Positions 51,406 to 60,154 of a stretch of 64,000 bases of DNA are shown here, in pieces. The position numbers were made by a program, and so were the translations under genes. This DNA comes from Bradyrhizobium ottawaense (lineage in GTDB: Bacteria > Pseudomonadota > Alphaproteobacteria > Rhizobiales > Xanthobacteraceae). The stretch spans positions 62,001 through 126,000 of the forward strand of contig NZ_LT629693.1 of assembly GCF_900099825.1 (NCBI RefSeq), in the 5' to 3' direction. A model generated the notes under the pieces. It had not been told where the DNA came from. It did not search any database and saw nothing but the letters and a program-made list of their open reading frames with translations. Every line of letters begins with the position of its first letter. Positions within the stretch are counted from its first letter, which is position 1.

Positions 51406-51828
51406 TTAGCCGACGATTTCGTTGCCGGAGAAGAACTGCGCGATTTCGATCGCGGCGGTTTCCGTCGCATCCGAACCATGCACCGAGTTTTCGCCGATCG
51501 ACTTGGCGTGAACCTTGCGGATGGTGCCGTCAGCCGCCTTCGACGGATCGGTGGCGCCCATCACGTCGCGGTACTTGAGCACGGCGCCCTCGCCCTGCAG
51601 CACCTGAACCACGACCGGACCCGAGGTCATGAAGTCGACCAGTTCGCCGAAGAAAGGACGCGCCTTGTGCACGGCATAGAAGGTTTCGGCCTGCTCGCGG
51701 GTCATGCGAATCCGCTTCTGGGCCACGATCCGCAAGCCCGCCTTCTCGATGATCGCGTTGACCGCGCCGGTCAGATTACGCTCGGTCGCGTCGGGCTTGA
51801 TAATCGAGAAAGTGCGTTCAATCGCCAT
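51406..51828 (-). CDS. ndk: Nucleoside-diphosphate kinase
   Basis: 140 aa, full family length. Equilibrates NTP and NDP pools through a phosphohistidine. Motifs: [55 protein letters not shown], and the active-site [16 protein letters not shown] with the catalytic His. ATG 51828 is preceded by AAGGACGAAAAC. A longer frame to 51888 is rejected. Confidence 0.98.
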   Translation of the reverse strand: MAIERTFSIIKPDATERNLTGAVNAIIEKAGLRIVAQKRIRMTREQAETFYAVHKARPFFGELVDFMTSGPVVVQVLQGEGAVLKYRDVMGATDPSKAADGTIRKVHAKSIGENSVHGSDATETAAIEIAQFFSGNEIVG

Positions 51829-52177
51829 GTTTTCGTCCTTACAAAACGCCGGGTGAGAGTTGCCGGGCTTATATCGGCGCCACCTCACGACGGCAAGCGA
51901 CCCGATGACGCGTCAACCCATCGGTTTTGCCGCGCTTTCATGACGCGAACCACAGCCCCGAAGCGCCGTCAGCCCAAAACGCCAACGGGCGGCAAATTAC
52001 AGCAATTTCACAAAGGTGAACCCTTTCTGAAACCGCCGTCCCGGCTTCGTTCAGCTTCGCCGGCCTAGGATCATCCTCGATCGGACGCCTCCTTCAGCCC
52101 GCAGGCTGGCCAGAGGCGTCACGGGAGGCGATTTCACCGATGGCGTCTGACAGCGCCGAAACCTCGAGGAGACGATC
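51829..52177. other. Divergent intergenic region ndk / secreted protein
   Basis: About 350 bp. It contains a degraded copy of the GACGCG...TTTTG...GACGCGAACC repeat (about 51908-51953) and a small hairpin TTCAC-AAAG-GTGAA near 52008. It should carry both promoters; none could be placed with confidence. Confidence 0.45.
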
Positions 52178-52462
52178 ATGTTTCGCAAACTCGCGCTTGT
52201 TGCAGTGGCCGCGGCTTCGCTGGGTGTAGCCGCGTTGGCGCCTACCTCCGCCTCGGCCTGGGGTGGATGGCACGGTGGTGGCGGTTGGCACGGCGGTGGC
52301 TGGCATGGTGGTTGGCACCGCGGCTGGGGTGGTCCCCGCTTCTTCGTCGGCGGCCCGGCCTATTACGGCGGCGGATATGGCTATGGCGGCGGCTGCTATG
52401 TGCGCCAGTTGGTCGGAACCCCCTGGGGCCCGCGCTGGAGGCTGGTCAACCGCTGCTATTGA
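52178..52462 (+). CDS. Secreted Gly/His/Trp-rich protein
   Basis: 94 aa. Signal peptide of about 27 residues (MFRKLALVAVAAASLGVAAL, cleavage after ASA), then tandem GGWHGGG units (residues 29-50), a Gly/Tyr stretch (GGPAYYGGGYGYGGGCYV) and the end CYVRQLVGTPWGPRWRLVNR. The low-complexity part may be extended and the His residues could bind metals. Two cysteines could form a disulphide. It has a strong GAGGAGACGATC ribosome-binding site and a strong terminator. Function unknown. Confidence 0.82.
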   Translation: MFRKLALVAVAAASLGVAALAPTSASAWGGWHGGGGWHGGGWHGGWHRGWGGPRFFVGGPAYYGGGYGYGGGCYVRQLVGTPWGPRWRLVNRCY

Positions 52463-52488
52463 TTTGACGTGAGCTCCCCTGACTGGAC

Positions 52489-52517
52489 GCCCCGGCCACC
52501 GCGCCGGGGCTTTTTTT
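52489..52517 (+). terminator. Strong rho-independent terminator
   Basis: GCCCCGG-CCACCGCG-CCGGGGC followed by TTTTTTT, 27 bp past the stop of the secreted Gly/His-rich protein. Confidence 0.92.
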
Positions 52518-52676
52518 GATTCGCCGGAACCAATCGCACGTTTGCGGTCCGGCTATCAGCGCGCGAACGCATGTGATCATACAACGCGGAAACAAAATGG
52601 CCCTCCGCGACTTGGTTCAGCAACAGATCATTGATCCCAGCGAAACCTGCGGGGCGGAACACGCGAGAGACCAGCC

Positions 52677-52850
52677 ATGAATGCCCAAAACAACAGCGAT
52701 TCCGAGCCAATCGATCACAAGACATCCCGCTCGATCTGCGATGCCGTCGGCGAACGGCTACAGCAGAGCCTGCACCCGGAGACCGAGCTGTCACAGCCGT
52801 TGCGGCAGCTTATGGATCAACTTCGCCGGCACGACGCCGAACTGCATTAA
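52677..52850 (+). CDS. 57-aa protein, weakly NepR-like
   Basis: Starts MNAQNNSDSEPIDHKTSRSI and continues with an amphipathic helical segment (CDAVGERLQQSLHPETELSQ, then PLRQLMDQLRRHDAEL). The pattern of a short polar N-terminus and two helices with VGxxL...LxxLMxQL recalls NepR-type anti-sigma factors of the general stress response, but PhyR and EcfG genes are not here and the match is by eye only. GCGAGAGACC lies upstream. The next gene starts 81 bp later on the same strand. Confidence 0.6.
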   Translation: MNAQNNSDSEPIDHKTSRSICDAVGERLQQSLHPETELSQPLRQLMDQLRRHDAELH

Positions 52851-52931
52851 GGGCCCAAGGAGCGGCCGATTAGCGGCCGATTTCACCGATTTATGGGTTG
52901 CGTTTGCGAGCGGCACCGGTGACAAGGCCGC

Positions 52932-54812
52932 ATGCTTTCAATCACTGATATTTCGATCCGGATTGCCGGACGGCTCCTGATCGACGATAGCTCGGCACAG
53001 ATCGTGCCCGGCGCGCGCGTCGGCTTTGTCGGCCGCAACGGCGTCGGCAAATCGACGCTGTTCCACGCGATTCGCGGCGACCTGCCGCTCGAGTCCGGAA
53101 GCATCTCCTTGCCACCCCGCTGGCGGATCGGCAGCCTCGCGCAGGAAGCGCCCGACGGCCCGGAAAGCCTCGTCGACGTGGTGCTGAAGGCCGATCTGGA
53201 GCGCGACGCGCTGCTGCAGGAAGCCGAAACCGCCCACGATCCGCACCGGATTGCCGAAATCCAGACCCGGCTCGTCGACATCGACGCGCACTCCGCGCCG
53301 GCGCGCGCCGCTGCGATCCTGAGCGGGCTCGGATTTTCAACGGCGGATCAGGCGCGGTCCTGTTCGGAGTTCTCCGGCGGCTGGCGCATGCGTGTGGCGC
53401 TCGCCGCGACGCTGTTCTCGGCGCCGGATCTGTTGCTGCTGGACGAACCCACCAACTATCTCGACCTCGAAGGCACGCTCTGGCTGGAAGATCATCTGGC
53501 GAACTATCCGCGCACGGTCATCGTTATCAGCCATGATCGCGATCTGCTCGACACTTCGGTCGACCAGATCCTGCATCTCGATCGCGGCAAGCTGACCCTC
53601 TACAAGGGGACCTATTCCTCGTTCGAGGAACAGCGCGCCACCCGCGAGATGCTGGATGCCAAGCACGCCAAGCGCCAGGCCGACGAGCGCAAGCGGCTGC
53701 AGGCCTTCGTCGACCGCTTCAAGGCCAAGGCCTCCAAGGCCCGCCAGGCCCAGTCGCGCGTCAAGATGCTGGAGCGGATGAAGCCGGTCACCGCGCTGGT
53801 AACCCAGGACGTGCGCGAGATTTCATTTCCGGCGCCGGAAAAAATGCTGTCGCCGCCGATCATCGCGGTCGATGAGGTTTCGGTCGGCTACGATCCGAAG
53901 AAGCCCGTGCTCAACCGCGTCACGCTGCGCATCGACACCGACGACCGCATCGCCCTGCTCGGCTCCAACGGCAACGGCAAGTCGACGCTGGTCAAGCTTT
54001 TGGCGGGCAAGCTGCCGCCGTTCTCCGGCCGGGTCACCCGCGCGGAGAAATTGTCGGTCGGCTATTTCGCGCAGCATCAGGTCGATGAGCTCAACCTGGA
54101 CGGCTCGCCCTACGATCACGTCCGCAAGCTGATGCCCGACATGCCCGAGAGCAAGGTGCGCGCGCGCGTCGGCGCGATCGGCTTCTCCGGCAAGGCCGGC
54201 GATACCCTGGTCAAGAGCCTGTCCGGCGGCGAGAAAGCCCGGCTGCTGCTCGGCCTTGCCACATTCGCAGCCCCCAACATGATCATCCTCGACGAGCCGA
54301 CCAACCATCTCGATATCGACAGCCGCGCGGCATTGGCCGAAGCGATCAACGATTATCCGGGCGCCGTCATCATGGTCTCGCACGACCGCTATTTGATCGA
54401 AGCCTGCGCCGATCAGTTGTGGGTCGTCGCCGATCAGAAGGTCACGACCTATGACGGCGACCTCGATGACTACAGGCGCATGGTGCTGTCGGCGCGCGGC
54501 ATGCGCACCAACTCACGCGACCGCGGCAACGAGCGCGAAAACGTCCGGGAAACCGCCAAGCCGGAACGCGGAAAGAGCGAAAAGCGGACACCGCTGAAGC
54601 AGAAGATCGCCGAGGCCGAGGCCGAGATCGAACGCATCAACGGCATCATCGCCAAGATCGACACCGCACTGGCGCTGCCGGATCTGTTCAGCCGCGATCC
54701 CAAGCAGGCCACCCAGCTCAGCAAGGCGCGCGCCGGCGCCGCAAGCGCGTTGCAGCGCGCCGAAGAAGTCTGGCTCGAGGCAAGTTCGCAATACGACAAA
54801 GCGGCGGGATAA
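52932..54812 (+). CDS. ABC-F family ATP-binding protein
   Basis: 626 aa with two ABC domains and no membrane segment, the ABC-F (Uup/YheS/EttA) plan. First Walker A VGRNGVGKSTLFHAI, signature EFSGGWRMRVALAATL, Walker B DLLLLDEPTNYLDLE. Second Walker A LGSNGNGKSTLVKLLAG, signature SLSGGEKARLLLGLA, Walker B IILDEPTNHLDID. The domains are joined by a charged linker (AKRQADERKRLQAFVDRFKA), and the protein ends in a coiled-coil (about 555-626). Such ATPases act on ribosomes in translation quality control; Uup-like function is plausible given the C-terminal coiled-coil. Confidence 0.93.
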   Translation: MLSITDISIRIAGRLLIDDSSAQIVPGARVGFVGRNGVGKSTLFHAIRGDLPLESGSISLPPRWRIGSLAQEAPDGPESLVDVVLKADLERDALLQEAETAHDPHRIAEIQTRLVDIDAHSAPARAAAILSGLGFSTADQARSCSEFSGGWRMRVALAATLFSAPDLLLLDEPTNYLDLEGTLWLEDHLANYPRTVIVISHDRDLLDTSVDQILHLDRGKLTLYKGTYSSFEEQRATREMLDAKHAKRQADERKRLQAFVDRFKAKASKARQAQSRVKMLERMKPVTALVTQDVREISFPAPEKMLSPPIIAVDEVSVGYDPKKPVLNRVTLRIDTDDRIALLGSNGNGKSTLVKLLAGKLPPFSGRVTRAEKLSVGYFAQHQVDELNLDGSPYDHVRKLMPDMPESKVRARVGAIGFSGKAGDTLVKSLSGGEKARLLLGLATFAAPNMIILDEPTNHLDIDSRAALAEAINDYPGAVIMVSHDRYLIEACADQLWVVADQKVTTYDGDLDDYRRMVLSARGMRTNSRDRGNERENVRETAKPERGKSEKRTPLKQKIAEAEAEIERINGIIAKIDTALALPDLFSRDPKQATQLSKARAGAASALQRAEEVWLEASSQYDKAAG

Positions 54813-54842
54813 CGCGTCTTCGAGCTTCGGCTGCGATGACGC

Positions 54843-55388
54843 TTACGTCGCGGCGGGCTTCTTCTTTGCCTTCGGCTTGGCGACCTTTGGCTGCGCCACC
54901 GGCTCGGCGCCGCGTTCGATCGACGTCAGGCGTCCGGCGGTAAAGGTGTAGATGCCGGCGCGCTGGCCGTGCGAGTAGTTGACGACGACCATGCGATCGC
55001 CACGCGCGTTATTTGAAAGATTGACGCTGTCAGGCGCGCCGATGCCGCGCACCACGTCGCATTCGGTATGGCCAAGCGCCACCGTTCCCGTCGTCGAAGG
55101 TGGCGGGCTGCCTGCAGCACCATCGGCGAGCGCGTTGGCGTCCGCGCCGGGCGCTGCCATTCCCGGACAGGCGCCGTCGGCACTGACGAGTTCATCCGGC
55201 GCCACCGCCCTGGTCGGCGACAATGGCGGGGTTTCGATCGAAACGTTGCGGATGAACACGCGGCCGGAACGCGAGAACCAGTCGGCATCCTTGCTCAGCC
55301 AATCGGGCGTGCCCGAGCAGCCCGCGAGTACCGGCCCGAGCAACATCAACGTCAGCAGTGATTTTCGACCGATGGTTCCGTCCCGCAC
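54843..55388 (-). CDS. Putative lipoprotein with BamE/SmpA-like C-terminal region
   Basis: 181 aa. Lipoprotein signal with lipobox LAGC (Cys near residue 24; LLTLMLLGPVLAGCSG). After a Pro/Ala-rich middle, the segment LGHTECDVVRGIGAPDSVNL ... MVVVNYSHGQRAGIYTFTAG resembles the small two-helix, three-strand fold of BamE/OmlA-like lipoproteins. The tail is Lys/Pro/Ala-rich (QPKVAKPKAKKKPAAT). Role unknown; possibly outer-membrane maintenance. It converges on the ABC-F gene. Confidence 0.72.
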   Translation of the reverse strand: MRDGTIGRKSLLTLMLLGPVLAGCSGTPDWLSKDADWFSRSGRVFIRNVSIETPPLSPTRAVAPDELVSADGACPGMAAPGADANALADGAAGSPPPSTTGTVALGHTECDVVRGIGAPDSVNLSNNARGDRMVVVNYSHGQRAGIYTFTAGRLTSIERGAEPVAQPKVAKPKAKKKPAAT

Positions 55389-55522
55389 GCTAGACCCTGG
55401 CTCCCGCCCTACCGTAACCCCGTACTGTAACTACTTGTCCCAACACCACTTTGCGGCACGACCGTGGCTGCGCGCAAGGTTCGAGGCAGAAACCGCAGAT
55501 TATCATTAATTGCCGGATATCG

Positions 55523-55975
55523 CTATTGCCGTCGCTGCCACCGGCCGCGGTCGTCGGTCTGCCAGTAGGTCACCTCAAATCCGCGGGCCTTGCAATCGGT
55601 CCAGGCGCCGCGCGCCACGTCCAGCGCCTCGGTGTCGTCGCCGTTGAAAACCAGCACCAGCCGCTCGTAGCTGTCGGCGTCGGCCGGCAGCGCCGCATTG
55701 TCGATCAGGAACCTGACGTTAGCGCGGTTCGGATTGCCCTCCTCGACCGACAGGATGACGGGGTGGTCCGGCGCATCGGCGGCGCGCCAGGTGGCGTGCG
55801 GCAGGAACGAATCGTCGCTGTAGGTCCACAAGTGGGCGTCGAGCGCCTCGGTGCGTTCCTGCGAGGTCGATTGCACGACCACGCGCCAGCCGCGCTCCAG
55901 CGATTTTTCCAGCAAGGGCGGCAACACGCTTTCAAGCGACATGTTCTGCAGATGGTAGAACAGGACTTCCGTCAT
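55523..55975 (-). CDS. holC: DNA polymerase III subunit chi
   Basis: 150 aa. HolC pattern: MTEVLFYHLQNMSLESVLPP, LLEKSLERGWRVVVQS, LWTYSDDSFLPHATW, ILSVEEGNPNRANVRFLIDN and a C-terminal YWQTDDRGRWQRRQ. Chi links the clamp loader to single-strand-binding protein at the replication fork. ATG 55975 is the family start; the ten residues of the longer frame are dropped. It follows pepA by 53 bp, a common pairing in proteobacteria. Confidence 0.93.
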   Translation of the reverse strand: MTEVLFYHLQNMSLESVLPPLLEKSLERGWRVVVQSTSQERTEALDAHLWTYSDDSFLPHATWRAADAPDHPVILSVEEGNPNRANVRFLIDNAALPADADSYERLVLVFNGDDTEALDVARGAWTDCKARGFEVTYWQTDDRGRWQRRQ

Positions 55976-56028
55976 CCGACCTCGGCGGTTTGTCGTGGTA
56001 TTCACTCAAGCCGTTGCTTGCGCTCAAG

Positions 56029-57528
<1,500 letters not shown>

Positions 57529-57890
57529 AGGCAAATCCTCCAGAATTCAGGGCTGTGTGCAGAGCATAAGATGGCCCGGGCGCGGCCCGGGATATTTTTG
57601 GTTTTTACATCGGCAACGGCCCGAAATCGCTTCAAGACCGCCGGTTTCCGGCACTATGGCCTGTGAAGCGCCACACTGCCAAGCGCTGGCGTGGCCGGAA
57701 GGCCACATCAAGTGAATTATTAACCATATCCTGAGGGTGCCACGGCCCGGCCATTTTGTTGACGGATCAAAGGGATGGTAGTGAGAATGTAGACGACTGG
57801 ACGGCGGGCGGCGCGACCAAAGGGGACCTCTTGACCGGGGTTGGTCGGAAGCCGCTCTTTGGGGCGCAAGGGTGGGACCGTACGGTAGCG
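57529..57890. other. Divergent intergenic region pepA / lptF
   Basis: About 360 bp. A GC-rich hairpin GGCCCGGG-CGC-GGCCCGGG lies near 57573-57591, followed on the plus side by ATATTTTTGGTTTTT. The reading frame of lptF is open back to 57756 but has no ribosome-binding site there. No other feature recognised. Confidence 0.45.
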
Positions 57891-59060
57891 ATGGGGTCGA
57901 TCGACAAGTACATTTTCCGCACGACGCTTGCGTCGTTTGCGCTGGTCTTGGTCAGCCTCACCGGCGTGATCTGGATTACGCAGGCGTTGCGCGGCATCGA
58001 CCTGATGACGAGCCAGGGCCAGACCATCATTACCTTTCTCGGCATCACCAGCCTGGTGATCCCGGCGCTGGTGCTGATCATCGCGCCGATCGCGCTGATG
58101 ATCGCGATCTCGCACACCCTGAACAAGCTCGCGACCGATTCCGAAATCATCGTGATGAATGCCGCCGGCTTCTCGCCGTTCCGGCTGTTCCGCCCGTTCT
58201 TCTACGCCACCTGCGTGGTGGCATTGATGGTGGCTTTTATCGGCGCCTATCTCGCCCCCGACGGCATGCGCCGGATCAAGCAATGGGATGCCGAAATCAC
58301 CGCCGACATCCTGACCAACATCCTGCAGCCCGGACGCTTCGCCCAGCTCGACCAGAACCTGACGATTCGCATCCGCGAACGTCTGCCCGGCGGCGTGCTG
58401 TCGGGCATCTTCGTCGACGACCGCAGAGATCCCAAGGAGCGCGTCACCATCATCGCCGATCACGGCACGGTGCTGAAGAACGAGAGCGGTTCCTATCTGG
58501 TGCTGGAAAACGGCAATCTCGAGCGTTTCGAGGCCGGCAAACGCGATCCGGCGCTGGTGGCCTTCGGCCGCTATGCCTTCGACATGTCGAAATTCTCCAA
58601 TCAAGGCCGCGACGTCACGCTCGGAATTCGCGAACGTTATCTCTGGGAGCTTTTTTCTCCACCGAACGACGATCCGATTTTCCAGAAATTATCCGGGCAG
58701 TTCAACGCCGAACTGCATGACCGGTTGCTGTCGCCGGTCTATCCATTTGCATTCGCGGTCCTGACATTCGCGTTTCTGGGCACGCCGCGCACTACGCGCC
58801 AGAGTCGCAATTTCTCGATCGGCGGATCGATTTTCGCGGTGTTCGGCCTCCGCATGGCGGGATTCGCCTGTTCGGTCATGACGGTTAAGACCCCCGCCGC
58901 CGCCCTCGTCCAGTATTCGATGCTGATCGCCGCCATCGCCATCGGGCTGTGGATGATTCTCGGCGGCATCGTGGTGGAGCCGCCGGCCGCGCTGATCGAA
59001 GCCATCAACAGATCGAACGCGCGCATCGCGCGGTGGTTCGGACGGCCGGTCGCCGCATGA
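57891..59060 (+). CDS. lptF: LPS export ABC transporter permease LptF
   Basis: 389 aa. Six membrane helices in two groups of three (residues about 10-125 and 290-375) flank a large periplasmic beta-jellyroll domain (about 130-285). N-terminal MGSIDKYIFRTTLASFALVL; coupling helix region TDSEIIVMNAAGFSPFRLFR is typical of LptF/G. With LptG and the LptB ATPase (not in the window) it extracts LPS from the inner membrane. Its stop overlaps the lptG start as ATGA. Confidence 0.95.
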   Translation: MGSIDKYIFRTTLASFALVLVSLTGVIWITQALRGIDLMTSQGQTIITFLGITSLVIPALVLIIAPIALMIAISHTLNKLATDSEIIVMNAAGFSPFRLFRPFFYATCVVALMVAFIGAYLAPDGMRRIKQWDAEITADILTNILQPGRFAQLDQNLTIRIRERLPGGVLSGIFVDDRRDPKERVTIIADHGTVLKNESGSYLVLENGNLERFEAGKRDPALVAFGRYAFDMSKFSNQGRDVTLGIRERYLWELFSPPNDDPIFQKLSGQFNAELHDRLLSPVYPFAFAVLTFAFLGTPRTTRQSRNFSIGGSIFAVFGLRMAGFACSVMTVKTPAAALVQYSMLIAAIAIGLWMILGGIVVEPPAALIEAINRSNARIARWFGRPVAA

Positions 59061-60154
59061 ACATGATGACCAATACGCTCGGACGCTATTTCGCCGGCCG
59101 CTTCCTGATCGCGGCCGTGGGCGTCTTTGCGAGCATTTTCGTGCTGCTGGTGCTGGTCGATTACATCGAAATGGTCCGCAAGACCTCAGGGCTGGTGTCG
59201 GCCTCCGCGATCACGGTGGCGGAGACGTCGCTGTTCCGGGTGCCGCAACTGCTCGAAAAGCTGATGCCGTTCTGCGTCCTGATCGGCGCGATGACCTGCT
59301 ACCTGGCGCTGTCGCGGCGGCTTGAACTGGTGGTCGCGCGCGCCGCCGGCGTTTCCGCCTGGCAGTTCATCGCACCGGCGCTCGGCAGCTCGATCCTGCT
59401 CGGGATCATCGCGACCACCGCCTACAATCCGATGTCGGCGAACCTGCGCGAACTCTCCAAGCGGATGGAGGCCGAACTGTTCGGCTCGGCGCCGGGCGGC
59501 GGCATCCAGGACGCATCGGGATTTTGGCTCAACCAGATCAACAGCGACGGCCAGTCCATCATCAATGCCGCCCGCAGCGAACAGCAGGGCGTCCGGCTGA
59601 CCGGGCTGACCGTGTTCCGCTTCGATACCGACCTCCAGTTCAAGGAGCGAATCGAAGCCCGCGAAGCCTCCCTCGAGGAAGGACGCTGGGCCTTCAAATC
59701 GGTACGCAGATACTCCCTCGACAAGCCGCCGACCGACCAGGACAGCTACTATCTTACCACCACCCTGACCCCGGCCCAGGTCCGCAACAGCTTCTCGACC
59801 CCCGAGACCGTGTCTTTTTGGCAACTACCGACCTACATCCGATCATCCGAGAGCTCGGGCTTCGCGACCGCGGGATACCGGCTGCAGTACCATAAGCTCA
59901 TCGCACAGCCGTTTTTGCTGGCTGCAATGGTCATGTTGGCGGCTTCCGTCAGCTTGCGCTTCTTCCGGATGGGCGGCGTGCAAAAGATGGTTTTGAGTGG
60001 CGTGGGTGCGGGCTTTCTGCTCTACGTTTTGTCGAAAGTTACTGAGGATTTGAGCAAGGCTGAGTTGATGCATCCGATCGCTGCGGCGTGGTTGCCCGTC
60101 TGTGTGGGTGGCCTCACCGGCTTTTTGGCCTTGTTGTACCAGGAGGACGGGTAG
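59057..60154 (+). CDS. lptG: LPS export ABC transporter permease LptG
   Basis: 365 aa. Partner of LptF with the same plan: three helices (about 1-115; TNTLGRYFAGRFLIAAVGVF), cytoplasmic coupling segment SRRLELVVARAAGVSAWQFI, periplasmic domain (about 120-265), and three C-terminal helices (FLLAAMVMLAASVSLRFFRM, VLSGVGAGFLLYVLSKVTED). The ATG is inside the lptF stop (ATGA) and its own stop TAG shares a base with the lptD GTG, so lptFGD are tightly coupled. Confidence 0.96.
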   Translation: MNMMTNTLGRYFAGRFLIAAVGVFASIFVLLVLVDYIEMVRKTSGLVSASAITVAETSLFRVPQLLEKLMPFCVLIGAMTCYLALSRRLELVVARAAGVSAWQFIAPALGSSILLGIIATTAYNPMSANLRELSKRMEAELFGSAPGGGIQDASGFWLNQINSDGQSIINAARSEQQGVRLTGLTVFRFDTDLQFKERIEAREASLEEGRWAFKSVRRYSLDKPPTDQDSYYLTTTLTPAQVRNSFSTPETVSFWQLPTYIRSSESSGFATAGYRLQYHKLIAQPFLLAAMVMLAASVSLRFFRMGGVQKMVLSGVGAGFLLYVLSKVTEDLSKAELMHPIAAAWLPVCVGGLTGFLALLYQEDG

